Shown here: positions 1-7,384 of the stretch, in pieces | Position numbering within the stretch: the stretch's first letter is position 1 | Layout of the letters: each line of letters starts with the position of its first letter | Assembly: GCA_050257395.1 (NCBI GenBank) | Contig: JBLMWU010000139.1 | Span: forward strand, 1-20,686 | DNA from: JAIRTY01 sp050257395 | GTDB taxonomy: Bacteria > Actinomycetota > Actinomycetes > Streptosporangiales > Streptosporangiaceae | Length of the DNA: 20,686 nucleotides | Direction: 5' to 3' | Notes under the pieces: generated by a model | Database searches by the model: none | Seen by the model: only the letters and a program-made list of their open reading frames with translations | Told to the model about the DNA's origin: nothing | Translations under genes and position numbers: made by a program

Positions 1-1
1 G

Positions 2-304
2 CACGTCGCGCCCGGGCCAGAGGCCGCAAGGGGCGAGGGGACCCGCACGCCGCGCAGCTCGGAGTACAGCCGGTGGAACGCGGGCAAGGACCTGTCCTTC
101 GTCCCGCTGCGGCCCGAGCGGGTGGTGGAGGCCCGCTACGACCACATGGAGGGTACGCGCTTCCGGCACACGGCGCAGTTCGTCCGCTGGCGCCCGGACC
201 GCTCCCCCGAGTCCTGCACGTTCGCGCAGCTGGAAGAGCCCGTCAGCTACAACCTGGCGGAGATCTTTGGGAAAGTTCAGTTATGGCGAGCCCTAAGACG
301 GTGA
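2..304 (+). CDS. ATP-dependent DNA ligase, LigC type (3' end only)
   Basis: Only the last 100 codons are in the window; the gene enters from the left edge. The visible protein is the C-terminal OB-fold domain of an ATP-dependent DNA ligase. A SSEYSRWNAGKDLSF segment is followed by LRPERVVEARYDHMEG, then FRHTAQF and RWRPDR. The last resembles ligase motif VI, which contacts the ATP phosphates during enzyme adenylation. These segments match actinobacterial LigC/LigD-type ligases, which seal nicks in end joining and gap repair. The catalytic lysine motif KxDG lies outside the window and cannot be checked. The 3' end overlaps the next gene by 22 bases, so the two are almost certainly cotranscribed and translationally coupled. 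The tail after YNLAEIF (about 11 residues) is probably not conserved. I infer LigC rather than full-length LigD because the polymerase domain is a separate downstream gene. Confidence 0.85.
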   Translation, partial: HVAPGPEAARGEGTRTPRSSEYSRWNAGKDLSFVPLRPERVVEARYDHMEGTRFRHTAQFVRWRPDRSPESCTFAQLEEPVSYNLAEIFGKVQLWRALRR

Positions 305-1692
305 TCGAGGTGGCGGGCCGGGAGGTGGCGGTCTCCAACCCGCAGAAGGTCTACTTCCCGCGCACCGGCCACACCAAGCTGGACCTCGTCCGCTACTACC
401 TGGCGGTGGCGGACGGGGCGCTGCGCGGGGTGGCGGGCCGGCCGATGGCGCTCAAGCGGTTCGTCAACGGGGCGGAGGAAGAGCCGTTCTTCCAGAAGCG
501 CGCCCCGTCGTCGCGCCCGGCGTGGATCGAGACCGCCGAGCTGCGGTTTCCCTCCGGCCGGACCGCGGACGAGGTCGTGCTGCGCGACCCCGCGGGCCTG
601 GCCTGGGTGGCCAACCTCGGCTGCATCGACCTCAACCCGCACCCGGTGCTCGCGTCCGACCTCGATCACCCCGACGAGCTGCGGGTCGACCTCGACCCGG
701 TGCCTGGCATCGAATGGCCGCAGATCATCGCGGTGGCGCTGTGCGCCCGCGAGGTGCTCGCCGACTTCGGCCTCACCGGCTGGGCGAAGACGTCGGGGTC
801 GCGTGGCATGCACATCTACGCGCGCATCTCGCCGAACTGGTCATTCGCCGACGTGCGGCGGTCGGCGGTTGCGGTGGCCCGGGAGATCGAGCGGCGCGTC
901 CCCGACCTGGCCACGTCGAAGTGGTGGAAGGAGGAGCGGCACGGGGTCTTCGTCGACTACAACCAGAACGCGAAGGACAGGACCGTGGCCTCCGCCTACT
1001 CGGTCCGGCCCACCCCCGACGCCCGCGTGTCCACCCCGCTGGCCTGGGACGAGGTGCCGGACTGCGACCCGGCGGCATTCACGATCGGCACCGTGCCGGA
1101 CCGGTTCGCCCGGCTCGGTGACCCGTGGCAGGACATGGACGCCGCCGCCGGGTCACTGGAGCACCTGCTGGACCTCGCCGCCGTGCACGAGGCCGCCGGG
1201 CTCGGGGACGCGCCCTGGCCGCCGCACTACGAGAAGCAGGCCGGCGAGCCGCCCCGGGTGCAGCCGTCCAAGCGCCGGGCCGGCGGCGGCCCGGGCAAGG
1301 CGGCGCCGGCCGGCGCCGATCCGGACGGCGCCGGGCCGGCCGGCCCTGGCCGGGCCGGCACGGTCCCGCCGCCCGCGCCGGGCAAGACCGTGGGGCCCAC
1401 CGGCCGCCGGCGGTCCACCAAGCCGCTGATCGAGATCGCCCGGGCCGCCACCAAGGCCGAGGCCATGGCAGGGCTGGACCGGTGGAAGGAACGGCACCCG
1501 GAGGTCTGGCCCCAGCTGCAGCCCGCGGACGTGCTGGTGGACTCCATGCGCGGGGCCAGCTCCACCTGGACGCGCATCCGGCTCAACCTGGAGCACGTGC
1601 CCGAGGACCAGCGCCCGCCGCAGGAGGCGCTGGAGGTCGACTACGACCCCTGGGCCGGCTACAGCGGCCCGCTGCGGCCGCCCTCGCGCTAG
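283..1692 (+). CDS. LigD-type primase-polymerase (Prim-PolC-like), 469 aa
   Basis: Archaeo-eukaryotic-primase-type polymerase domain of the LigD family, which adds NTPs or dNTPs at gaps and broken ends before ligation. Residues 1-310 are the polymerase domain. VDLDP supplies metal-binding Asp136 and Asp138, FVDYNQNAKDR supplies the third Asp (225), and TSGSRGMHIY (about 168-177) matches the nucleotide-binding loop. A Gly/Pro/Ala-rich linker spans about 325-378. It is followed by a C-terminal module of about 85 residues (KPLIEIARAATKAEA, RIRLNLEHVPEDQRP, EVDYDPW) that is not part of the polymerase fold. The start is ATG 283, with GGGAAAG just upstream. An in-frame upstream extension to position 73 is rejected because it lies inside the ligase gene and reads as shadow sequence. 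Mycobacterial Prim-PolC is also operonic with LigC and has been linked to base-excision gap repair, so that role is inferred here. No Ku gene is visible. Confidence 0.9.
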   Translation: MASPKTVIEVAGREVAVSNPQKVYFPRTGHTKLDLVRYYLAVADGALRGVAGRPMALKRFVNGAEEEPFFQKRAPSSRPAWIETAELRFPSGRTADEVVLRDPAGLAWVANLGCIDLNPHPVLASDLDHPDELRVDLDPVPGIEWPQIIAVALCAREVLADFGLTGWAKTSGSRGMHIYARISPNWSFADVRRSAVAVAREIERRVPDLATSKWWKEERHGVFVDYNQNAKDRTVASAYSVRPTPDARVSTPLAWDEVPDCDPAAFTIGTVPDRFARLGDPWQDMDAAAGSLEHLLDLAAVHEAAGLGDAPWPPHYEKQAGEPPRVQPSKRRAGGGPGKAAPAGADPDGAGPAGPGRAGTVPPPAPGKTVGPTGRRRSTKPLIEIARAATKAEAMAGLDRWKERHPEVWPQLQPADVLVDSMRGASSTWTRIRLNLEHVPEDQRPPQEALEVDYDPWAGYSGPLRPPSR

Positions 1693-1733
1693 CCTCCTGA
1701 CGGGCCATCGGCAGCGGAGGGACGGAGGGCGCA

Positions 1734-2579
1734 GTGCGGTTCGCGATCAAGACCAGGCCGGAGCACACGACATGGGAGCGGATCCGCGACGTGTGGGTGG
1801 CGGCCGACGAGATCAGCCTGTTCGAGTCGGCGTGGAACTGGGACCACTTCTACCCGCTCAGCGGCGACACCACCGGGCCGAACCTGGAGGGCTGGACCAT
1901 GCTCGCCGCCCTCGCCCAGGCCACCCGGCGGATCCGGCTCGGCTGCCAGGTGACCGGCATGGTCTACCGCCATCCCGCGGTGCTGGCCAACATGGCGGCG
2001 ACCGTGGACATCATCTCCGGCGGCAGGCTGGAGCTGGGCCTGGGCGCGGGCTGGAACCAGCAGGAGTGCGACGCCTACGGGATCAGCCTGCCGCCGCTGC
2101 GGGAGCGCTTCGACCGCTTCGATGAGGGCGTCGAGGCGATCATCAGGCTGCTCAGCCAGCAGGCCACCACGCTGGCAGGCCGCTACGTGCGGCTCACAGA
2201 CGCGCGCTGTGAGCCCAAGCCGGTGCAGCGGCCGCACCCGCCCGTCACCATCGGCGGCCGGGGCCGGACCCGGACGCTGCGCACCGCGGCCCGGTGGGCG
2301 CAGCAGTGGAACGCCATCACCGGCGACCCGGCCGAGTGGGCCAGCCTCCGCGAGACGCTGCTGGAGCACTGCGCCAGCGCTGGCCGCGACCCCGGCGAGA
2401 TCACCTGCTCGGTCAACGTCCGGATCAGCGGCCCTGACCGGCTGGCCGAGGCCGCGGAGACCGCGGCCGCCTACCGGGATGCCGGCGCCGGCCTGGCCAT
2501 CATGAACCTGCCGCTGGACGCTGGGCCGGGCATCCTGGCCCCCCTGGCCGAAGCCCTCGCACCCCTGGCGCCGGGTTAG
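1734..2579 (+). CDS. LLM-class F420-dependent oxidoreductase, 281 aa
   Basis: Luciferase-like monooxygenase (TIM-barrel) family, of the subgroup using reduced coenzyme F420 rather than FMN. Family features include ATRRIRLG (beta-strand 3 region), the cis-peptide-type stretch VTGMVYRHPAVLA, SGGRLELGLGAGWNQQECDAYGI, and KPVQRPHPPVTIGG before the C-terminal part. The length of 281 aa is normal. The start is GTG 1734, preceded by a purine-rich GGAGGGACGGAGGG (1716-1729). It lies 41 bases after the primase-polymerase gene on the same strand and may be read through from it. The substrate cannot be deduced. The TIGR03560/Rv1855c-like subgroup is the nearest fit from memory. Its last 80 bases overlap the 3' end of the convergent small gene on the other strand. 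Confidence 0.85.
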   Translation: MRFAIKTRPEHTTWERIRDVWVAADEISLFESAWNWDHFYPLSGDTTGPNLEGWTMLAALAQATRRIRLGCQVTGMVYRHPAVLANMAATVDIISGGRLELGLGAGWNQQECDAYGISLPPLRERFDRFDEGVEAIIRLLSQQATTLAGRYVRLTDARCEPKPVQRPHPPVTIGGRGRTRTLRTAARWAQQWNAITGDPAEWASLRETLLEHCASAGRDPGEITCSVNVRISGPDRLAEAAETAAAYRDAGAGLAIMNLPLDAGPGILAPLAEALAPLAPG

Positions 2580-2895
2580 CCGGGGCGGTTCCGGATAACG
2601 CGGCGCAGTCCGCGGGCTGCTGGCCAGCGTGCCGCCGGGCGGCAGCCAGCCGCACGGACGCCCGGGCCGCGGCCTGGCGTGCCCACCGCATCCGGGCAGC
2701 CGCGAGTTCCGGATGCTCGCCGAACTCCTGCGCGACCCGCTCCGCGCAGCCCCGGCTGCCGAACTGGCGGACGGCGGCGGCGATGGCCTGCCGGACCTGC
2801 TGGGTGCTGGGATCCTCGGACTGCTGCAGCGCCGACACGAACAGGGCGCCGGCTCGCAGGGCGCTGATGCTGAAGTGGTTCCTCGTGATCGCCAT
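2500..2895 (-). CDS. Small conserved actinobacterial protein, function unknown (131 aa)
   Basis: I do not recognise a named domain. The first 85 residues look genuinely coding and resemble a small actinobacterial hypothetical family: MAITRNHFSISALRAGALF, then STQQVRQAIAAAVRQFGSRG, then CAERVAQEFGEHPELAAARM and RWARQAA. The pattern predicts an all-helical, soluble protein. The remainder (about 86-131) is low-complexity Ala/Pro/Gly and runs 80 bases into the 3' end of the convergent oxidoreductase gene, so the true family domain may end before the annotated stop. The start is ATG 2895, with GGGAGG six bases upstream; an in-frame GTG at 2898 is too close to that site. A hairpin-rich gap separates it from the upstream oxidoreductase gene at 3045, so it probably has its own promoter. 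Confidence 0.65.
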   Translation of the reverse strand: MAITRNHFSISALRAGALFVSALQQSEDPSTQQVRQAIAAAVRQFGSRGCAERVAQEFGEHPELAAARMRWARQAAARASVRLAAARRHAGQQPADCAALSGTAPANPAPGVRGLRPGGPGCPAQRPAAGS

Positions 2896-2958
2896 CACGG
2901 GCCTCCCTGATGGCTTGCTGCCTCACCCCAGATCACGGGAACCCGGCCCTTCCGGTTC

Positions 2959-2983
2959 GCCGGGCCGGGCTTCCCGGCCCGGC
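2959..2983 (-). terminator. Strong GC hairpin after the second LLM oxidoreductase gene
   Basis: A perfect 11-bp inverted repeat (GCCGGGCCGGG, loop CTT, CCCGGCCCGGC) lies 62 bases beyond the stop of the minus-strand oxidoreductase gene. A second, smaller repeat (GGCCACC, loop GGA, GGTGGCC, 3014-3030) lies closer to that stop. There is no U-tract, as is usual in very GC-rich actinomycetes, so an intrinsic terminator is inferred from stem strength and position only. Confidence 0.5.
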
Positions 2984-3044
2984 CCGCGATCCGCCAGGTT
3001 CAGGAGATGACGTGGCCACCGGAGGTGGCCGCGGCTGGGCGCGG

Positions 3045-3968
3045 TCAGCGGACCTGGGGCATGACCTCCGCTGCCAGCAGTTCCAGGTGGTCCAGATCGT
3101 GCAGGTCCAGCACCTGCAGGTACATGCGGGTGGCACCGGCCTCGCCGAACTTGCCGATGGTGTCCACGAGCTCGGCCGGGGTGCCGGCCAGCGGGGTCGA
3201 CCCGGCCGCGTCCCCGATCGCGGCGGCCCGCCGGGCCAGTTCCGCCTGGTCCCGCCCGCAGCACACGGTGTGCGCGGCCGAGTAGAGCATCGACCCCACG
3301 GCGCGGCCGGCCTGGGCGCAGGCCTCACGCACCCGGCCGAAGGCCGCAGCCGTGTCCTCCAGGCTGTGGAACGGCACGTTGTACTCGTCGGCGTAGCGGG
3401 CGGCGAGCCGCGGGGTGCGGCGGGGCCCGGCGCCGCCGATCAGGATGGGCGGCCGCGGCCGCTGGACCGGCTTGGGCAGCGCGGGTGAATCCGTCACCGG
3501 GTAGTGGGTGCCCTGGTGGGAGAACGTCTTGCCCTGGGGTGTCTCCCACAGCCCGGTGATGACCGCGAGCTGCTCCTCCAGCATGGCGAACCGCTCAGCC
3601 ATGGGCGGGAACGGGATCCCGTACGCGCTGTGCTCGTCATCGAACCAGCCGGTGCCCAGGCCGAGCTCGACCCGGCCGCCGCTCATCTCGTCCACCTGGG
3701 CGGCTGAGATCGCCAGCGGCCCCGGGTAGCGGAACGTGACCGGGCTCATCAGCGTGCCCAGCCGGATCCGGGACGTCTCCCGGGCCAGCCCCGCCAGGGT
3801 GATCCAGGCGTCGGTCGGGCCCGGCAGGCCGGTGACGTTGCCCATCTTGAGGTAGTGGTCGGAGCGGAAGAATGCGTCGAAGCCCAGTTCCTCGGCCGCC
3901 CGCGCGACGGCGAGCAGCCGGCCGTAGTCAGCGCCCTGCTGTGGTTCGGTGAAGATCCGCAGTTGCAT
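3045..3968 (-). CDS. LLM-class F420-dependent oxidoreductase, 307 aa
   Basis: Second luciferase-like TIM-barrel oxidoreductase of the F420-type subgroup. N-terminal MQLRIFTEPQQGADY leads into AEELGFDAFFRSDHYLKMG, where the Ser-Asp-His triad region sits near the flavin/deazaflavin site. Then come SRIRLGTLMSPVTFRYPG, SGGRVELGLGTGWFDDEH, and LPKPVQRPRPPILIGGAG. Length is normal. The start is ATG 3968 with AAGGA about 8 bases upstream. It lies 42 bases downstream of the RNA methyltransferase gene on the same strand, so the two may share a transcript, although no functional link is obvious. It shares the architecture of the oxidoreductase at 1734-2579 but differs clearly in sequence, so the two are paralogues rather than a recent duplication. 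The substrate is unknown. Confidence 0.87.
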   Translation of the reverse strand: MQLRIFTEPQQGADYGRLLAVARAAEELGFDAFFRSDHYLKMGNVTGLPGPTDAWITLAGLARETSRIRLGTLMSPVTFRYPGPLAISAAQVDEMSGGRVELGLGTGWFDDEHSAYGIPFPPMAERFAMLEEQLAVITGLWETPQGKTFSHQGTHYPVTDSPALPKPVQRPRPPILIGGAGPRRTPRLAARYADEYNVPFHSLEDTAAAFGRVREACAQAGRAVGSMLYSAAHTVCCGRDQAELARRAAAIGDAAGSTPLAGTPAELVDTIGKFGEAGATRMYLQVLDLHDLDHLELLAAEVMPQVR

Positions 3969-4010
3969 GACCCCATCCTTGCGGATGACACGCGGCCGCG
4001 GGGCGGGTGG

Positions 4011-5384
4011 TCAGGGCTCGCGGGTGAGGGCCGCGACGCACTCGACGTGGTGGGTCATCGGGAAGATGTCGAAGGCCCGCAGGCCCGCGAGCCGCCATCC
4101 CGCCTCACCGAACACCGCGAGATCCCGCGCGAGCGTGGCCGGGTCACAGGAGACGTAGGCGATGCGGGCCAGGGCCGCTGCCCCGGCCTCCCGGTCTGCC
4201 GCGGGCGGGTTCAGCAGCTGCCCGATCAGGGAGCGGCCCAGCCCGGTCCGCGGCGGGTCGAGCACGGCCAGCCGCGCGGCCGGCCAGCCGCCGCGTGCCA
4301 GGACCGCCGCCACTTCGCCCCGGTGGATCCGCGCCCAGGGGGTGCCGCGCAGGTTGTGCCGGGCGTCACGGACGGCTGCCGCGTCGGCCTCCACCCCGGT
4401 GACGCTGCCGCCCGGGCCCACGGCGGCGGCGAGCGCTCCCGCGAACAGGCCCGCGCCGCAGAAGAGGTCGAGCGCCGCGTCCCCCGGCTGCGGCTCCAGC
4501 GCGGCCAGCACGGCGCCGGTCAGGACCGCCGCGGCACCCGGGTGCCCCTGCCAGAACACTCCGGCCCCGACCCGCCAGTCGCGCCCGGCCGCGGCCTGCC
4601 GCAGGTACCCGCGGCCGCGGATCGCGGACATCCGCCCGCCGCGGTCGGCCAGGACCGTGTCCGCTTCCTGCGCGGCCGCTGCCGCCCGGGTGGCCGGGGG
4701 CAGGTGCCTGCCCGGCCGGGAGGAGACGGTCACCGCCCGCTCACCGGAGCCCGGTGAGACCGCCACCTCGACCCAGCGGGCGCCCGGCCACCGCTGCCCG
4801 GTGACGCTCGCCGTCCGGATGAGGGGGTGCGCGATCAGGCAGTCCGCAATGGGGATCACGTCGTGGGAGCGGTGCCGCAGCAGGCCCGCGGTGCCGTCCG
4901 GCCCGGCCGCGAACCGGACCCGGGTCCGCCAGCCCAGGCCGCTGCTGTCACCGGCGACCGGCTCCACCGTGACGTCCCGCTGCAGGCCCGCGATCCGCCG
5001 CAGCTGCTGCCGCACGACCTCCGCCTTGAGCCGGCGCTGGGCGGGCAGGCTGGCGTGCTGCCAGTCGCATCCCCCGCAGCCCCCGGGCCCCGCATAGGGG
5101 CACGGTGCGCTCACCCGGTCCGGGGAGGCCTCGATGATCTCCACCGCCTCGGCCCGGGCGAACTTGGCCGTGGCCTCAGTGATCCGGGCGAGCACCCGTT
5201 CCCCCGGCAGGGCGTGCCGGATGAAGACGACCCGCCCGCCGGGCTCCCGGGCCACGCACCAGCCGCCGTGCGCGACCTCGCCGGCGGTCAGCTCGATCAG
5301 GCCCGGCCCGGCGCCGCTGCCGCCGGGCAGGCCGCCGCCAGTGGTGCCGGGCGCCCGCCCGGGGGTTCTTGCCGCAGATTCCAC
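4011..5384 (-). CDS. TrmA/RlmD-family RNA (uracil-5-)-methyltransferase, 457 aa
   Basis: SAM-dependent enzyme making 5-methyluridine in RNA, the counterpart of mycobacterial Rv2689c. An N-terminal TRAM domain (about 28-90; IELTAGEVAHGGWCV, RHALPGERV) binds RNA. Cys95, Cys103 and Cys106 (CPYAGPGGCGGC) with Cys182 fit the [4Fe-4S] ligands of RlmD-type enzymes. The Rossmann methyltransferase domain has LDLFCGAG (305-312), LDPPRTG (Asp376) and the catalytic nucleophile Cys413 in YVSCDPATLARDL. The start GTG 5384 has GAGGAG four bases upstream. The open frame continues upstream to 6170, but that part lies antisense to the TrkA gene and is rejected. It is divergent from the TrkA pair across a gap of about 190 bases. 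Whether the substrate is 23S rRNA U1939 or another uridine cannot be told from sequence. Confidence 0.9.
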   Translation of the reverse strand: MESAARTPGRAPGTTGGGLPGGSGAGPGLIELTAGEVAHGGWCVAREPGGRVVFIRHALPGERVLARITEATAKFARAEAVEIIEASPDRVSAPCPYAGPGGCGGCDWQHASLPAQRRLKAEVVRQQLRRIAGLQRDVTVEPVAGDSSGLGWRTRVRFAAGPDGTAGLLRHRSHDVIPIADCLIAHPLIRTASVTGQRWPGARWVEVAVSPGSGERAVTVSSRPGRHLPPATRAAAAAQEADTVLADRGGRMSAIRGRGYLRQAAAGRDWRVGAGVFWQGHPGAAAVLTGAVLAALEPQPGDAALDLFCGAGLFAGALAAAVGPGGSVTGVEADAAAVRDARHNLRGTPWARIHRGEVAAVLARGGWPAARLAVLDPPRTGLGRSLIGQLLNPPAADREAGAAALARIAYVSCDPATLARDLAVFGEAGWRLAGLRAFDIFPMTHHVECVAALTREP

Positions 5385-5576
5385 GCCGCTCCTCGGCAGC
5401 CGGTCCGGCGGCCTGCTGGCCGCCCCGCTTGCTGCCCGCCCCCAGTATGCCGGCCCGGCGGGCCCCCGGATCCCGGCCGCCCGGCCCGGGCGCCGCCGAT
5501 CAGCGGCCCCCCTGCGTCGCGGCAGCGCCGGAGGGGGAATACCGTTGGCGGGCACAGAAGTCACTGGAGGGCGGCC

Positions 5577-6266
5577 GTGCACATCGTGATCATGGGATGC
5601 GGGCGCGTCGGGTCGACGCTCGCGCACATTCTGGAAGAACAGGGCCACTCGGTCGCCATCATCGACCAGGACCGGGAGGCCTTCCGCAGGCTCCGCAGCG
5701 GCTTCATGGGCAGGAAAGTGACCGGCGTCGGCTTCGATCAGGACGTGCTGATCGAAGCCGGTATCGAGGAAGCGGGCGCCTTCGCCGCCGTGAGCAGCGG
5801 CGACAACTCGAACGTGATTGCGGCGCGGGTGGTGCGGGAGTCTTTCGGCGTGGAGCGGGTGGCGGCCCGGATCTACGACCCCCGCCGGGCCGAGGTCTAC
5901 CAGCGGCTCGGCATCCCGACGGTGGCCACCGTCCGGTGGACGGCCGACCAGATGCTCCGGCGGCTGCTGCCGGACGGCACCGAGCCGCTGTGGCGGGACC
6001 CGACCGGCGCGATCGTGCTCGCCGAGGTCGCCTACGGCCACGACTGGGTCGGCGAGAAGGTGCAGGCGCTGGAAGAGGCGGCGCGCACCCGGGTGGCGTT
6101 CATCTCCCGGCTGGGCGAGGCCATGCTGCCGGCCCCCGGCACGGTGCTGCAGGAAGGCGACGTGCTGCACGTGATCGCCGCGGAAGCCGATCTAGAGCGG
6201 ATCGCCGGCGCGTTCGCCTCCAGGACCCCGCAGCCCGGCAAGCCCCAGGGAAAGGCAGGCCGCTGA
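5577..6266 (+). CDS. ceoB: TrkA-family K+ uptake regulatory protein, CeoB-like (229 aa)
   Basis: Cytosolic regulator of potassium transport. The N-terminal RCK/TrkA-N Rossmann domain has the dinucleotide-binding glycine motif at Gly7-x-Gly9-x-x-Gly12 (MGCGRVG) and an acidic residue at the end of beta-2 (Asp30), typical for NAD(H) binding. The C-terminal TrkA-C domain covers about 140-215 (GAIVLAEVAYGHDWVGEKV, GDVLHVIAAEADLERI). The start is GTG 5577, with GGAGG six bases upstream. The stop overlaps the start of the next TrkA gene by one base (TGATG), so the pair should be translated together and may act as a heteromer, as proposed for mycobacterial CeoB/CeoC (Rv2691/Rv2692). No membrane subunit (TrkH/TrkG) is encoded nearby, so the partner channel must lie elsewhere. 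Confidence 0.88.
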   Translation: MHIVIMGCGRVGSTLAHILEEQGHSVAIIDQDREAFRRLRSGFMGRKVTGVGFDQDVLIEAGIEEAGAFAAVSSGDNSNVIAARVVRESFGVERVAARIYDPRRAEVYQRLGIPTVATVRWTADQMLRRLLPDGTEPLWRDPTGAIVLAEVAYGHDWVGEKVQALEEAARTRVAFISRLGEAMLPAPGTVLQEGDVLHVIAAEADLERIAGAFASRTPQPGKPQGKAGR

Positions 6267-6922
6267 TGCGAGTGGCAATCGCGGGAGCCGGGGCGGTCGG
6301 CCGGTCCATCGCCGGCGAACTGCTGGAGAACGGCCACGAAGTCCTGCTCATCGACAAGAACCCGCGGTCGATCGCGGTCGATAGCGTGCCCCGGGCGGAG
6401 TGGCTGCTCGCCGACGCCTGCGAGATCACCTCGCTGGACGAGGCCGCACTGGAACGCTGCAATGTGGTCATCGCCGCCACCGGGGACGACAAGGTCAATC
6501 TGGTGGTGTCGCTGCTCGCCAAGACCGAGTACGGGGTGCCCAGGGTGGTCGCCCGCATCAACCACCCCAAGAACGAGTGGCTGTTCAACGAGTCGTGGGG
6601 GGTGGACGTGGCGGTCTCCACCCCACGGCTGCTCTCCGCCCTGGTGGAAGAGGCCGTGAGCGTCGGTGACCTGGTGCGGCTGATGACGTTCCGCCAGAGC
6701 GAGGCGAGCCTGGTCGAGCTGACCATGCCCGCGGACGCGCCACTCGCCGGCACCCGGCTCGGGGAGATCACCTGGCCCGCCGACACGGCCCTGGTGGCGA
6801 TCCTGCGGGAAGGCAGGGTGATCGTGCCGGACCGCGACGACGCCCTGGTGGCAGGCGACGAACTGCTGTTCGTGACCAGCGAGAACGTCGAGGACGAGCT
6901 GGCCGAGCTGCTGTCCGGCTGA
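6266..6922 (+). CDS. ceoC: TrkA-family K+ uptake regulatory protein, CeoC-like (218 aa)
   Basis: Second RCK-domain regulator. MRVAIAGAGAVGRSIAGELL carries the glycine motif Gly7-x-Gly9-x-x-Gly12, and Asp29 in LLIDKN is the acidic ribose-contact position. The TrkA-N domain spans about 1-130, including VVIAATGDDKVNLVVSLLAK and VARINHPKNEWLF. The TrkA-C domain spans about 140-215, including LAGTRLGEITWP and AGDELLFVTS. Its ATG shares one base with the stop of the upstream partner, so translational coupling is expected. The sequence is well diverged from its neighbour, consistent with two distinct subunits rather than a recent duplication. It converges on the OB-fold gene across a hairpin. Confidence 0.88.
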   Translation: MRVAIAGAGAVGRSIAGELLENGHEVLLIDKNPRSIAVDSVPRAEWLLADACEITSLDEAALERCNVVIAATGDDKVNLVVSLLAKTEYGVPRVVARINHPKNEWLFNESWGVDVAVSTPRLLSALVEEAVSVGDLVRLMTFRQSEASLVELTMPADAPLAGTRLGEITWPADTALVAILREGRVIVPDRDDALVAGDELLFVTSENVEDELAELLSG

Positions 6923-6957
6923 TCCCTTCTGGCGCCGGCGCGCTCCCTTTACGGGCC

Positions 6958-6974
6958 GGGGCGCACCGCGCCCC
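6958..6974. terminator. Bidirectional hairpin between convergent ceoC-like and OB-fold genes
   Basis: A perfect 7-bp stem GGGGCGC, loop ACC, GCGCCCC lies in the 68-base gap between two converging genes. Flanking CCGG/CCGG bases could extend it with a one-base bulge. There is no U-tract. The terminator call rests on stem strength and position. Confidence 0.4.
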
Positions 6975-6990
6975 TCCGGGTTGCCGCTCG

Positions 6991-7314
6991 TCAGCCGGGA
7001 CGGCGGCGGGAGACTTCGGGCCGCTCGGGCTCGGCGGCGCTGAGGTCGTAGCGGGGGTTGAAGATGGTCGGGCGCCCGTGCTGGACGCTCAGCCTGCCCT
7101 CGACTTGCAGGACCCGGCCGGGCTCGATGCCCGGGATGTGCTCCCGCCCCAGCCAGACCAGCCTGACCTGGTCCGTGCCGTCGGCCAGCTCTGCCTGCAG
7201 GACGGGCCGGCCGCCAGGGCGCCCGGTCTGGACCCGCCGCAGTGCTCCGGTCATCTTCACCCGGCTGCTCCCCCCTGCGATGGCGTCAGCTTTGCCGCGT
7301 GTGACGCTCCTCAC
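6991..7314 (-). CDS. OB-fold nucleic-acid-binding protein (107 aa)
   Basis: Single OB-fold domain, the counterpart of mycobacterial Rv2694c. Beta-barrel strands are visible in VKMTGALRRVQTGRPGG, VLQAELADGTDQVRLVWLG, IPGIEPGRVLQVEGRLSVQH and RPTIFNPRYDL. The GIEPG...G turn and the final NPRYDL are typical of the actinobacterial family. The likely role is single-stranded nucleic acid binding, possibly RecG-like, but no partner is known. The GTG start at 7314 has no Shine-Dalgarno site. A TAACCT hexamer sits six bases upstream (7326-7321 on the minus strand), which fits a leaderless transcript. An alternative ATG at 7254 would cut into the first strand. The N-terminus is shorter than in the Streptomyces homologues I remember. 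It is downstream of the DUF3710 gene with a 72-base gap holding two palindromes. Confidence 0.78.
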   Translation of the reverse strand: MRSVTRGKADAIAGGSSRVKMTGALRRVQTGRPGGRPVLQAELADGTDQVRLVWLGREHIPGIEPGRVLQVEGRLSVQHGRPTIFNPRYDLSAAEPERPEVSRRRPG

Positions 7315-7333
7315 ACGGAAAGGTTAGCCGTTA

Positions 7334-7345
7334 TTGGTTAACCAA
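7334..7345. promoter_or_regulatory. 12-bp perfect palindrome upstream of OB-fold gene
   Basis: TTGGTTAACCAA is a perfect dyad 20-31 bases upstream of the OB-fold start. It lies in a short AT-richer stretch within very GC-rich surroundings and just upstream of the TAACCT -10-like hexamer. The placement fits an operator or activator site. No regulator can be assigned. Confidence 0.4.
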
Positions 7346-7368
7346 GTGTCACCGGCCGGCCGCCTCAG

Positions 7369-7384
7369 GTTACAGAAATGTAAC
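7369..7384. promoter_or_regulatory. Dyad GTTACA-GAAA-TGTAAC just after the DUF3710 stop
   Basis: A perfect 6+6 inverted repeat with a 4-base centre starts 3 bases past the DUF3710 stop codon. It could be a protein-binding dyad for the downstream OB-fold promoter or a small RNA hairpin. The AT-rich arms make it a poor terminator by local standards, so an operator is the better guess. Confidence 0.35.

Noticed and set aside
73..282. In-frame N-terminal extension of the primase-polymerase
   Set aside because: It overlaps the ligase C-terminus in another frame and reads as Arg/Gly/Ala/Pro shadow; the family domain begins just after ATG 283.
1734..3968. Possible recent duplication of the two LLM oxidoreductases
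   Set aside because: They share family motifs but differ throughout and lie on opposite strands, so old paralogy is more likely.
5385..5576. Riboswitch or structured leader in the methyltransferase/TrkA divergent gap
   Set aside because: Only general GC-rich self-complementarity is seen, with no recognisable aptamer or convincing -35/-10 pair.
5385..6170. N-terminal extension of the RNA methyltransferase frame
   Set aside because: It is antisense to the clear TrkA gene, while a GTG with GAGGAG at 5384 gives a normal-length protein.
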